From Utricularia gibba (lineage: Eukaryota; Streptophyta; Magnoliopsida; Lamiales; Lentibulariaceae): a stretch of 64,000 nucleotides of DNA. The notes beneath the pieces were generated by a model that saw only the letters and a program-made list of their open reading frames with translations, did not search any database and was not told the origin of the DNA. A program made the position numbers and the translations under genes. Positions within the stretch are counted from its first letter, which is position 1. Every line of letters begins with the position of its first letter. The DNA lies in contig NEEC01000015.1 in NCBI GenBank assembly GCA_002189035.1, positions 1,364,001 through 1,428,000 of the forward strand, read 5' to 3'. Positions 23,101-33,880 of this stretch are shown here, piece after piece.

Positions 23101-26100
23101 ATTGTAAAACAATGACCAGAATCAAGCTAGCACAAGGATCTAGGTGAGAAAACACGAGACCTTATATATGTCTTCAGGGGACTTTGGCTCCATTACTTCA
23201 ATATCACGAGCAAGCGACAAATAGCCTTCACTCAGTTCATTATTATCCATGATTTGCTGCAAAGCTTGTCTATCATCATAATTTGGGATGACGCTTTCAT
23301 CAAGTTCAAAAGTAACACCCTGTCAAGATGGGGCCAATTTGCTATAAAAACCAGCAGATTCAAACTGGTAAGAAATGTAAACAGTTTATCCTGTGGTTGC
23401 TATAAAGTATGCAGCTACACATGAAAAAAGGGGGAAAAGTATCTTTACAAGAGAAGAGGTTTGCTCAATCCAAAGTTGTAGGAGAGGGAGCATTAGAAGA
23501 ATAAGGGAAAGGATATCTACAAATAAGTGTATATACCGTTTTTTAAGAAATGTAGAGAAACCTTATATGTAAATCACATGTTATTCTATAACTTACATGC
23601 CGAGCCAGCATATAGCAAAATTGCATCCTAGTGAGCGAGTCTGTGCAAGTTTGGAAAAGCTCCTTCACATACTGCAGCATTAGACACCGGCATTAGATAT
23701 AAACAAAATCATAAAAGGGGTAAAACATAAATGGAATTTGCCTTGCTCAACAAAATACATTTGTTTATGAAGTATATTAAAGCCGAAAAATATTAGAACC
23801 CAAGGACAAACCTGCATATTACCAAGACCCAGAGCAACCTGAAGTGCTCTAGGATATTCTTCAAACTTCACGTAAATAGAGTATGCAATATCCAGGACAA
23901 GCATGTCATCTGGTGCAAGTAAGTATCTGATCGGAAAAAAAAAATCACTCTTAAAGTTTCACATTTGATATCTCCACATAAAAAATAAAAGAAAGAGGAT
24001 ATAGCAACAGAATGCTCAACCATCTGATATTAAAAGAGTACCACGAGAGAGATTCATCACAACAAAAGGTATGAAAAATTGTGTTAATCAATTTACTTTG
24101 CTGAACTTGTTAAATAAAGGCACGTCCTTTTGTAGTTTGTCTCATCCACATGATCCAACAACACATCAAGGTCTTCAACCTAAAAAAGGAAAGCATATAA
24201 TCCATCTTCGCTATTATTACATAGAGAAAAAACTATAACCTTCAACAACATGAAGGCGTTCAAAGAATACAAAAGTACCTCCATTAAAAGATCTACTGCT
24301 TCTGGTTCAGCGTTATGCTGCATTGCATAATTATAGTTAGTCCAGGATAAAATTAGCAAAATATAAAAAGCAGATTAAGTGGGGAGAAGAGTAGAGCTAT
24401 TTTTACTAACTGCAATGCTTACAACAACATTCGGCATAGAACTCAACCGGGTCATTAGGTACCATCACAGAAAGCACCAAAGAAGTTCAATGTAGACAGA
24501 AAAGAGACATACCATCATATGGAACGAAACAATGTCCACCACCAGATTCCACAGCTCGTCTGTTGGGGGACACTCTTCACTCTAAAATGAATAAAAAAAG
24601 TAACTTTTGAGGAGCGACCAAAAACTAGACTTCATCATATATTAGCAATACTGGACCCGTCTTTATAGCCACAAATCAACATCAGGCTTAACCGGGGTAC
24701 TCAGGTGACGATACAAAATTTCATTGGCCAGAAAAACTATAACAAGCAATATAGCAACCAACTAGCATCACAGAAGTTGTCATAGTTATGGGAAAAAAAC
24801 TGACACCTGTCGCTTAGAATACTCCTGTGCAATTTCTCCAGCCAAATTCCTGCATTGAAAACAAGGTAACATTAAATACAGAAACCAGTTATAGAATTCG
24901 AAATATCTTTGCAGCAAAGAAAAAGTGGAAACTTACTTTGAAATATATTAGCTAAGAATTTTCAAAAAAATAAAAGGATAAAGATACAGGGGCGAAAAGC
25001 ATTTGCGCATGATGACTTCAATTCCAGTGTTTCAATAAGTGTTCTTCAGGGTGTACATTCGAGCAAATAGTATTATTTTCACACAAGAACATGTACACCC
25101 TGGACTATAGATGATGATAAAGAGAGTTAAATGTGTAGACATTATGGCAACAATAGGTATCACTTTCATAAAAAAAGACATCTCATTACTATGGTTAAAG
25201 AAACTCCAGCATTAAAAATTTCAACGGAAAAATTACTTACCGGACATACTCATGACCCCATGAACCAATATCATCAGATGAACCAAGCAATCTATATTTT
25301 AGGCTCTCCTGTGAAAATTGGAATTGGCATGTAGATTTTCCAGTGGAGCCACAAACATCAAATACTGATGTAGAATATAATGCCGAATAAAATAATCAAG
25401 AAAGCAATGCATTCATGGTTGGCTATAAATTTTTATATGCAATTGATAATGTCCATCACAGTGACCATGGTTTCCGGAAGCAAATAACCAAGAGGAATGC
25501 TGAAAAGAATACCCTTTCTCCTTCAGGTGACATGGTCAAAGCCAAAACAGAAAGAATATCTGCTAGTAGTTTCTGGAGCAAAAAAAAAAAGGAAACCTCA
25601 GGAATGTACAGAATAAACCAGTACTTGATGGTGATGATAAACACGTATCAACATGGTTCTCACCTGCAAATCCGTATCTACCACCTTCTCAAAATGTCCC
25701 TTCAGAGTGGCATAATGAGGGCGTAAAAACTTTAGCGGTTTTGGTACTGAAGTCATCGAGCTGGTTGCAGTACGGATTTCTTTTCTGAATGAATGAAGAT
25801 AGTAGACGACAACAACAATCAAACCTCATTTCAAGTTATATGGATCGTATAGAATTAGCATCTTATGTTATACTGGTACAAATACTACATTAGAAATCTG
25901 AAACTACCTGCTGCAACTTATTCAGAAACTACGGAGAGGTAAATGTTACAAATATAGACTACAATAAAGTTTAAAACTGCAAATAACATTAGGGTGCACA
26001 CCTCATGCTCTCAAGGGCGAGTTTCTGCACCCCAGGATCCGAGTCTTGTGCTCTCTCCACATATAATTCCAACTGTTGCTTGAGCGCCAGATCCTCCTCA

Positions 26101-26306
26101 GACTGAAAGCATGAAACTTGGCTCTTTTAGGAACCCAGTCTCATGCATACAAAAAATAAACGAATGGACGCATCAGAACTTACGAGATCTTCTTCCTTCT
26201 TCTCATCCTTCTTTTTTGGGTCCTTCGCAGGTACCTTCACAGAAGCTTGGTCTCTCGTACCTCCGGCGCCAGTGCGGCCGCCGTGATTGGGTTCCGCCGG
26301 TGCCAT
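20155..26306 (-). CDS. RPN1: 26S proteasome regulatory subunit RPN1 (PSMD2 homologue)
   Basis: RPN1 is a base subunit of the 19S regulatory particle; it docks ubiquitin receptors and shuttle factors (family knowledge). About two dozen exons encode roughly 890 residues, the normal size. The N-terminus is [10 protein letters not shown] with a Lys-rich [12 protein letters not shown]. Exons then give [67 protein letters not shown] and [20 protein letters not shown]. The proteasome/cyclosome repeats are seen as Gly/Ala-rich units such as [32 protein letters not shown] and [12 protein letters not shown]. The C-terminal part contains [39 protein letters not shown] and finally [13 protein letters not shown] found no frame break. 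The gene is divergent from the ERF gene and convergent with GLK. Confidence 0.96.
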
Positions 26307-27889
26307 AAGAACTAATTGAACAAGAAAACCCTAAAATTCAGTAATTTTGGCACCAAGAGCCAGAAATCAAATGAAACCCCACCGTGAAATGTACGTATAA
26401 ACTGATCGAACAGACCAGATGGATTTCCCCTTCCTCAAGGCAGCACCTTCAAAATTACACGATTCTGCACATTTAAGGCGCTGGGCTGAACCCCACCGCA
26501 CTTCGTCCTCCAATGTTTAATTGGGCCTACGTAAGCCCATTGGTCCATCCGTCGTCGAACAAAAAGCTTGTTGGGTTTCACACTGAAAGCTCAACCCGAA
26601 TCTTGGTTATATTGGGCCTACTCTGTTGGGCCGAGGTTGGCCGGTGCATGCATCCTTCTAGTAACTCACGTAGGACCCCACAAAGTGCAAAATAGTAAAT
26701 GACACTGGGAGCAGAGAGCCCCCACAAAATCCATCATACCGACCAAGGTGCATGGACGGGCCGGCCATTTGAGGTTGGCGGGCTCACGTGAAACCCACAA
26801 AGGGTAAAATGGTAAACCCATTTTTCCATTTTTCTTTTTTTTTTCTTTTATGGGGAACAGTCAAAGTCAAAGTCAAAACAAGACAAGGATGGCGACGCGT
26901 ACTTGGTACGGGGACTGACTGGGTGGCAAGGGTTGATTGACTACTAGGCAAATCAAGAAGAGTAGACTGGGGAGCCGGCGGCTACTAGTAGTTGAGTGGC
27001 GGCTGCGGCTCCGGTGCCGGTGGACGGTGGCATGGCCGCCGTGCGACATCCTTAGCGTTTAGATTCATTTAGAAAATTGATGATTCTTACATTTTTTTAC
27101 ATATTAAATTAAAAAATTTTCATTACACATAATCAATTTTCTTACAAATAACCACTTTTCTCACATAGTGATGAAAAAATGGACAAATTTCTAATATACC
27201 CGGTTAAGACGCTTTTACCTCCTCATCTCTCCTATTGCAATCAACGGCCTAACGTTTTTAAATAGACAATATTTTTATTTAATCACGAATAAATTGTTTA
27301 TTTTAAAATAAAATAATTTGTGTGTTAAAAATTATGGTCCCATGTATGTAGTGTCAACCGTAAAACATGGATTTAATTTGAATAAATTCGATTCAATTTT
27401 AATGCTAAAATATATAATCTATTCAACCCATTTCAACAAGGCTTTTATTATTCAAAATTTTATTAGAAATGATTTCAATGTACTATAAAAATATAAGTCA
27501 AATATATGACTAAACAGAAAAATATTTTAAAAACTTGATAATTCCATCAACACTACACCCATATTTGAATCTGATACAGCTCCGAAATACGTTGGATGTA
27601 TTAGAAAATTGGGCGCTTACTTGATTGTGTGAAAAAAGTGGACATAAAAAAATTAATTATATGACATAAATATAATATGATCAATTTTATAAATCCCCAA
27701 TTTTCTGATGGCGGCAGTGTGTTGGACGGCAGTACCCCCTCGGTCAAACACCTCGTTGACTGCCATGCGGGCACACCCAGTCAATAGCTTCACGCGCCTT
27801 TTCTCTCTTATAAAATAAACCCATTGCTCAGACGCCTGATCTACCTATTCCCATTCAGTTAAACTCGGGACTTCTCGGCGGCCTGAGAG
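26307..27889. promoter_or_regulatory. Divergent RPN1/ERF intergenic region
   Basis: No gene is visible in this 1.6 kb. The RPN1 leader lies within about 150 bp of 26306. Three consecutive GTCAAA units lie at 26862-26879, and further TTGAC/GTCAA cores occur at about 27742-27785 just upstream of the ERF. 27050-27700 is AT-rich. Confidence 0.5.
27809..27817 (+). promoter_or_regulatory. TATA box of the ERF gene
   Basis: tataaaata lies 73-81 bp upstream of the ATG at 27890, and no other ATG intervenes. This supports 27890 as the genuine start codon. Confidence 0.6.
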
Positions 27890-28429
27890 ATGCGCTACCG
27901 GGGAGTGAGGAAGAGGCCATGGGGCCGTTACGCAGCCGAAATCCGGGACCCCGGGAAGAAGACCCGAGTATGGTTGGGAACTTTCGACACCGCCGAAGAA
28001 GCGGCGCGTGCCTATGACGCGGCGGCGAGGGAGTTCCGGGGCAACAAGGCGAAGACAAACTTCCCCTGCGCCGTCCGGAGCCCGAGCCAGAGCAGCACCG
28101 TCGAGTCATCAGCCGCCCACGACTTCAAAACGCCCGCCGCACCCACCGACCTCGACCTCACGCGCCGCCTTGGCGCCTCCGTCGCCGCCCACCCCATCGG
28201 ACTCCCATTCGTCGGAACCGCGTTTCTGCTCAACGGGCAGCCGATTTTCTTGTACCAGGCAGCGATGTCGCCGCCGCCGTACAAAATGGGTGTAGTTTTT
28301 TCCAGCGCCGGCGCGTCGCGGAGCGCCTCCGACACATCTTCTGTTGTTGATGAGAACCATTGCGATGGGGCTGAGCCAAATAGGATTCTTGATCTCGATC
28401 TGAACCAACCTCCACCACCTGAAACCTGA
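27890..28429 (+). CDS. AP2/ERF transcriptional repressor with C-terminal EAR motif
   Basis: A single exon encodes 179 residues. The AP2/ERF domain occupies residues 2-60: [37 protein letters not shown] and [12 protein letters not shown], with the Ala/Asp pair typical of ERF rather than DREB proteins. The C-terminus ends in [11 protein letters not shown], an LxLxL EAR repression motif of the group VIII ERF type (ERF3/4/7-like). Such factors bind GCC boxes and recruit TOPLESS-type co-repressors in stress and ethylene signalling (family knowledge). The protein starts directly at the AP2 domain, without the usual short N-terminal extension. A TGA lies in frame six bases upstream and the TATA box at 27809 leaves no room for a longer start. 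Which ERF number it corresponds to cannot be said. Confidence 0.93.
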   Translation: MRYRGVRKRPWGRYAAEIRDPGKKTRVWLGTFDTAEEAARAYDAAAREFRGNKAKTNFPCAVRSPSQSSTVESSAAHDFKTPAAPTDLDLTRRLGASVAAHPIGLPFVGTAFLLNGQPIFLYQAAMSPPPYKMGVVFSSAGASRSASDTSSVVDENHCDGAEPNRILDLDLNQPPPPET

Positions 28430-30479
28430 ACCGAACAAACAAACCTCTTATCTCCGAATTCTCCCTTCTCCGGGATACACCACCGTCAGCCACTCCTCCG
28501 AGTTCAGACGACCACGCCATAAGGGAACCATGACCCTGGAGAAGGGAGTCCGTCTATGGGAAACCCGTGGTCAAAAGAATCATTGTTGTCATGTTGATGT
28601 CCTGTGTAAAAACACCATTTTTCAAATACCCTGAAAACCATATTGTAATAAAAAGCTTAGCATTTTCCTACGCAGATGAAATAAAAATAGTTTTATTCAT
28701 AAAAAGCATACCTTTTACAATATTAGTTGAAACCTCCAAATTCTGTCACCTCACGGGTACCATTTGCTTGAAACTATGCTAGAGGTTGGAGGAAGTTTCC
28801 AGGCGGCGGATCCATGGAATTAAACGACATTTTCAAATAAAATATTAAAAAATTAATAGTCAATTTTTTTTAATGACGGGTCAGGATCAGGATACACTTT
28901 GGTCAAACCCAAACTCCCCTACCATTAAACACTTGATTTCATTTGATATTATTTTTTGACAAACATTTCAAATAAAATAGAAGTTGATATTCTATAATTT
29001 TTTAAAAATAAAAATATTCTTAAATTTTAAAATTTGATAATCTTTTAAAAGAAGATTTATTTACATAAAATAAAAAAATATTCTAAACAAAAAATAAATT
29101 ACAAACCGCTGTCTTTCACGATTGGAAAGATCGAAACACACAAGCGAAGTGCTTATCTGATTTACTTGTATATAGCGTCGTGTCGAGCCATTTGAGGTAC
29201 GTTTTGGGCCGGTAATTGGGCTTCGGTTTTAACAGTTTAGTGTTGAGACAGGCCCAAACCGAAAAAGCGCTCTCGCCTGTCGCGCACACGTGCTGCTGTC
29301 GACTTAAGATATTATGAGAATAATACTTTTTTTCAATTTTCAAAATAATAAATGCTGGCAACAAATCTGCAATTAAAAATATAGCAAAGAGGAGCATTTG
29401 AAATTGCAGACTATAATTTCTAAATAAAAATAATAGTCTTTAAATTTTCCTTTTTGTTTTAAAACCCAAGAATAATTATTAATGCAATAATTGAGGGTTG
29501 CAACTGGCGAGTTCCGACATTACCCTTTCGGATAGACTCGAGCATTTTAGATAAGGAATCACAAAAAATAATAAAAAACAACCAGGGCCACCATAATCAC
29601 TACGTGCTCCCCATCTATCCTTTTTTATTTACTTATTTTTTTTATAATTTTTATTCAATGGCGGTCAATAGAGGTACCACGTGTCCCAACTTTGAAAAAG
29701 AAAAAGAATTGGGTAATTTTGGAAAATGGGCGATACAAAAAATAATTTTTGTACATGAAAATCATCCTTCTCAAGAGTAATAAAACCGGTCCGGACCGGT
29801 GGCTAAACCGAATCAACGGCAACCGGAAAATGGGGTACGTTAATGATGATCACTTGTACCGGTTCGGGAGGGCTTTAATGTGGCTGGTTCAAACCGTTTT
29901 GGTTCAGGCCCCCCCCCCCCCCCAACACTGTAAGGGATAGTAAATAATTCAACCGTTACTATTATTTCATTATTAATTATTATTTGGTACCATGGATTCC
30001 ATTCTTTTCAAATGCTAGTAACTTGTCACCATCATGCCTTGCTGTCCTCCACTGCGTCAATTACACTCGCCTATAGTGCCGAGTAGGACTTAAACTCCTC
30101 CGGATTTTTATATTATATTATAATTCGATTATCCGAAAAATAATTTTAATAAATAAACAATATTAAAGAAAATATCTATGGTCCTGGTTGGAGACCACGT
30201 GACGAGGCGACGCGAGGCCATCCTTATCTCTTCTCTCCACGCCTCGAATATTTTGAGGTAAAGTTGTCTGGAGGGGGATCTTTGCGATTGGAATGTGATT
30301 AAATTGGGGGAAAATGAGTTAATTGTGCACGAGGGAAATATATTGAAGAACAAGCCGATGATTAAATTACAAAAGCAGTTAATCAAAGCAAAACCCTGCG
30401 TCACCTGCGCATCCTTGTCCAGTTTTGTTTATACAATAATTATACAAAAATCCAGAAAATCTCCACGTCTGCTCCACTT
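28430..30479. other. Intergenic region between ERF and TZF with unusual GC tracts
   Basis: Mostly AT-rich, without a supported gene. At 29780-29930 a CCGG-rich stretch contains a perfect 16-bp palindrome (29785-29800), several AACCGG/CCGGTT motifs and a 15-C run (29909-29923). A 63-codon ORF across it has no motif. An ACGTG core lies near 29680. Confidence 0.45.
29909..29923 (+). repeat. Poly-C tract of 15 bases
   Basis: Fifteen uninterrupted C at 29909-29923, far longer than other C runs in the window. Its length is uncertain if homopolymers are miscounted in this assembly. Confidence 0.8.
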
Positions 30480-31399
30480 TCAAGTGAGGAGATCATTGAC
30501 CCACTCGAGATCGGGGCCACCCACATTGCTGTTCTCGCCGTCGATCGCGTTCCGGCCGAAGGGGTCGCTGGAGAATAGGCTCCCGCATTGTCCGAAGCTC
30601 CTTGAACTGGAACAGGGAGGGGAGACGGCTAGGTAGGGGGAAAACTGATTCTCTTCGGGGCTGAAGGTGTTGGCGTTCACATTCATTACATCGAAAGAGG
30701 CCATCAGTTCATTCATCGCCTCCTTGTAACCGGCTGCGTAGGGCGAAATTGGGGCGACATCGGTGGGGAGCCCCGGATTAAAGTGGAGGTGGGGGAGGAG
30801 TGGCAATACACGCAGCAGTTACAGCCGCGGTGGCTGTACATGATGTTCTCCGGCGGATTCTCCGGCAGGATGCGAAGCTGCTTACTGGAATGAGCGAAGA
30901 AGCAAACCTTACGCTTACAATTCTTCCCATCTTTACAAGCCTCGGTACGGTAGCGCGACGGATGGAGCCAGCACTCGAACACCCCATGCGCGAACTCGCA
31001 GGTATCGCCCTTACCACACTGCCCCTTGCGAAACTCGGCGCACACATTCCCAGAGTAGTGAAACCGCCGTGGGTCCCTCCGGCGAGCCTTCTCCCCAGGG
31101 TGAGCAAACGGGCAGTCGGTCCAGTCATGGCTCCTGCTCCGGTTGCATTTCCGAACCTTAAACTCATACATCCTGAAATTGTCCGACGAGTAGGGGTCAG
31201 AATCGTCATCGGAGGAGTCGTCCGGGTTGTTGCAGGGCAGAAACTTGGAAAACAAGTTGGAGTGAGCCTCCCCTCCTCCCCCCTTCGGAGAATCGTTATG
31301 GCGGTTGAGAAGCTTCCGCGGCGGGATATCAATTTCACGGAGGGCCTTCTTGCTCAGGTAGAGATGGTGATTCTTTTGCTCCGCACAGAGCGTAGCCAT
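30480..31399 (-). CDS. Arginine-rich tandem CCCH zinc-finger protein (RR-TZF), frameshifted by one missing base
   Basis: Plant RR-TZF proteins bind RNA, act in P-bodies/stress granules and modulate ABA, GA and stress responses. A single exon starts [10 protein letters not shown]. The arginine-rich RR region has C85, H91, C96, H100 and [15 protein letters not shown]. The tandem fingers fit C-X7-C-X5-C-X3-H-X16-C-X5-C-X4-C-X3-H exactly: C120, C128, C134, H138 and C155, C161, C166, H170. After [13 protein letters not shown] the reading frame runs into TRRR-stop at 30713. The family-like C-terminus ([16 protein letters not shown], ending LEWVNDLLT) lies in the next frame. The junction is the G-run 30751-30754 (CCCC in sense); one more C gives [11 protein letters not shown] and a 921-nt, 306-residue protein. 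Confidence 0.92.
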
Positions 31400-31456
31400 C
31401 GCAGGGATGGGTTAACGAAAGAGTGTTGGGGTAAACGGAGGCAGGGTAAGGCCATT

Positions 31457-31464
31457 TATTTATA
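31457..31464 (-). promoter_or_regulatory. TATA box of the TZF gene
   Basis: Read on the minus strand this is TATAAATA, about 60 bp upstream of the ATG at 31399. Confidence 0.5.
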
Positions 31465-31499
31465 TGTGAGGGGAGAGGGGAGGGGTGTGCGTGGCCTAT

Positions 31500-33020
31500 A
31501 GGCATAAAGCTTGAGCATGCAACCGATGCCTACGTGGCGCAAATCCACGATGCCTACCTCTGCATGCGCTCACAAAATGGAACACATGAAATTCATTCAT
31601 TAATCCAAACGGCAGCCAGACAACTTTAGGCCCACAGTAAAAAAAATATTAAAAATAAAAAATATATAATTAATATCTCCAAATAAACTATGTTTTAATT
31701 ATTTTAATTTAGTATATACTTTTCGATATTGCACGGATAATTAGTAATTTAAAGATATGAAAGACACCACGCAATAATGAGTCGATTGGACGTGTGGACT
31801 TGATTTACATTTCAAGCAACATACCAAGGAAAATAATTGATTAATTATAATAATGCCGGAAATTTCTGACGTTGACACCTGTGGGTGAAATTTGATTATC
31901 TTGTCGACTTATGCTATAAACACTAAAATAATATATATTTCTAAGTGAAAAGAAAAACTAATTTACGATAGTTTGCTGTGACGCAGTGCATATTGTAATG
32001 ATGTAATACAAAATTAGCCATTGTTTTTGAGTGTATGATAAAAATGACTATATATATATAATTTGATCGTAGTATGTAAAATAGAAAAATTCAATGTCCA
32101 TTTTTTTAAATTACTCTATATTTTATTGGACATGGGAAAAAAACATATACATTGGATATTTTTTTACGTTTAAATAAATATTTATAAATGTGATTTTTAA
32201 TTTAATATTAATATGTAACTAGATTTAATATTATCTGGAAATGACGTGGGAGATAATTGTCTATTGAGGAGTCGATATTTGTGGCCTGTGGGTGCTTAAT
32301 CTTGTGGCACCTACTACCCACAGTATCGTCGGGGCCGTGGGGGAACCACGTGGTCCGGATCGGTGTGGCTTGAGGAACCTTTTATGGTGGGGCTGCCTGC
32401 ACCTGATCTAGTTACTTTCCAAGTACGCCATCGGGTCGGACCCTTGAATTTCGACCGACATACATCACGTGGCACGGCATGTGAATGCGCATAGGGATCA
32501 CGTGGGCACTTCTTGGAGGTATTTATCCCAAACGCCACGTGGCACGCCGTCGGAGCCCCTGGTTTTCCATGTGTCCTCCCTTACCAACTCGTTTGGAAAC
32601 ACGCTTTCATGTCATAGAATTCGAATCTCACTGAATACTTAAATTATCATTATTATATTAAAAACTATTTATTTTAATATATTGCTTTTTATTTGCTTGA
32701 CTTACAGGGCCTAACGAATAATGAGATTTCATGATGGACGATTGGGCCGATGGGTGTTGGGATCATGGGCCGAGCCCATTACTGGATTTGGAAGTTACGC
32801 GGCATGGAAGATTGTTTCCATGTATGAGGAGCATCTCCATGTTTTTAATTTCCCAAATAAATAATTCTTAATTATTACAAATAGTATAAATATTTAATTT
32901 CCAAACGCCCGTTTCCGGGATGTTATTGAAATCGGGAGAACAGAAGCACGGAATTCAAGACGGCGGCCCTGGCGAGGTGGGCGTAGCAACAGCAACAGAT
33001 GGTACGATGGAAACCCATTT
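31500..33020. other. Intergenic region upstream of TZF and downstream of the first cystatin
   Basis: AT-rich between 31600 and 32250. A GC-richer block at 32300-32580 carries four G-boxes, listed separately. Around 32700-32830 the sequence begins to match the second cystatin segment (36180-36300), marking the left side of the tandem duplication. Confidence 0.5.
32347..32541. promoter_or_regulatory. Cluster of four CACGTG G-box/ABRE cores
   Basis: CACGTG occurs at 32347-32352, 32466-32471, 32499-32504 and 32536-32541. The second and fourth share the ten-base string CACGTGGCAC. The block is 0.95-1.14 kb upstream of the minus-strand TZF start. G-boxes of this form bind bZIP/bHLH factors and act in ABA or light control (established knowledge). 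The link to TZF is inferred from position. Confidence 0.55.
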
Positions 33021-33025
33021 GGAAG

Positions 33026-33361
33026 TTATATGGGGTTGAACGAACGTAGCTGAAGAGTATTCTGTAGGCTGCGGAACACAACAGCCTGGAAGTTCCTCGA
33101 AACGCCGCCTTGCCTGGCCCTGATTCGGACGCGGTAATTCGTTCCGGCAACAACTTGGGACTCCGCGCTCAGAATTTGGCGGAGAACAAGAGATCCACCG
33201 GCCCTCCTGTTCTGCTCTTGGACCGCGAACACGGCGGCTCTCTGCACCTCTGGATCATTCCGAGTGATCGGCTGAAAGCTTCCGGGCTGGCCGAGGGTCT
33301 TGCCGTACAACGACACAGTCACGACGGAGAAAAGTAGGATGAGGAGGAAGTTGGACGACAT
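33026..33361 (-). CDS. Phytocystatin-like cysteine protease inhibitor, copy 1
   Basis: Phytocystatins inhibit papain-family proteases in defence, seed and senescence contexts. The single exon from the ATG at 33361 encodes 111 residues. An upstream in-frame extension exists, but the TATA box (33418-33425) lies inside it, so I chose MSSNFLL. A signal peptide covers about residues 1-20. The helix signature VFAVQEQN corresponds to the plant FAVxEHN part of LARFAV. The first-loop motif QVVAG is present. The second-loop Pro-Trp is absent: the position reads RSLQNTLQLRSF. The N-terminal Gly-Gly is replaced by Gly-Ser (PGSFQPI). It is 80-90 percent similar to copy 2 by eye. Loss of PW and GG predicts weaker inhibition. 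Confidence 0.9.
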   Translation of the reverse strand: MSSNFLLILLFSVVTVSLYGKTLGQPGSFQPITRNDPEVQRAAVFAVQEQNRRAGGSLVLRQILSAESQVVAGTNYRVRIRARQGGVSRNFQAVVFRSLQNTLQLRSFNPI

Positions 33362-33417
33362 TGTTATGTTTCTTTTTACCAGTTGGTGTGTGCGCGTCTG
33401 TGTAGGATCGGGTGCCC

Positions 33418-33425
33418 ATTTTATA
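33418..33425 (-). promoter_or_regulatory. TATA box of cystatin 1
   Basis: On the minus strand TATAAAAT lies about 57 bp upstream of the ATG; the same element is conserved in copy 2 at 36963-36970. Confidence 0.65.
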
Positions 33426-33880
33426 GAAACGATCACAAAACCTTAATATGTGTTTGGTCCTTCATCTATTGAATATTTACAAGATGCCCCCAACTCTACC
33501 CATCGTTTTCGATTGCCACCATAAAAGTCCATTTGCAAATGAAAATGACGTTTTCTTTAAATCAATCATTTTTACTATTAACAAACTGACAATGATTATT
33601 TTTTAAATTTTTTTAAATAGTTGACTTTCGGGTACCAAAAAAGTTCTAATTCATCTTTGGTTTCACATTACTATGAAAATATTACCAAAAAAAAAATACA
33701 GAAATTACAAAAGGGGAAGACATTCTTTGACCGGTGTCAACGCTTCCAAGAGATTTGCTGGAAATGGGCCCGCCCACTGATTTCCAACAAATGTATCTCT
33801 ATGCTTAAATAAGAAGATGCGTTTAGTAAAATCACAGAATTGTTTCTCAAATTTGACGAGTATTAGAGATGCCGCTTCTC

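Larger units (their letters stand above)
32700..33880 (-). repeat. Tandem duplicated segment, copy 1 (with cystatin 1)
   Basis: This matches 36187-37440 with scattered differences, starting at gggcctaacg.ataatgagattt and ending after the gacattctttgacc...ccaagagattt stretch. It includes the first cystatin and its promoter. The two copies are separated by about 3.5 kb. Confidence 0.75.

Noticed and set aside
30800..31501. 233-codon plus-strand ORF
   Set aside because: It is the exact antisense of the TZF coding exon, where GC-rich codons keep the opposite strand open. It has no motif or promoter.
33110..33337. Plus-strand ORFs across both cystatins (also 36647-36880)
   Set aside because: These are antisense shadows of the cystatin coding sequence, conserved only because the segment is duplicated.
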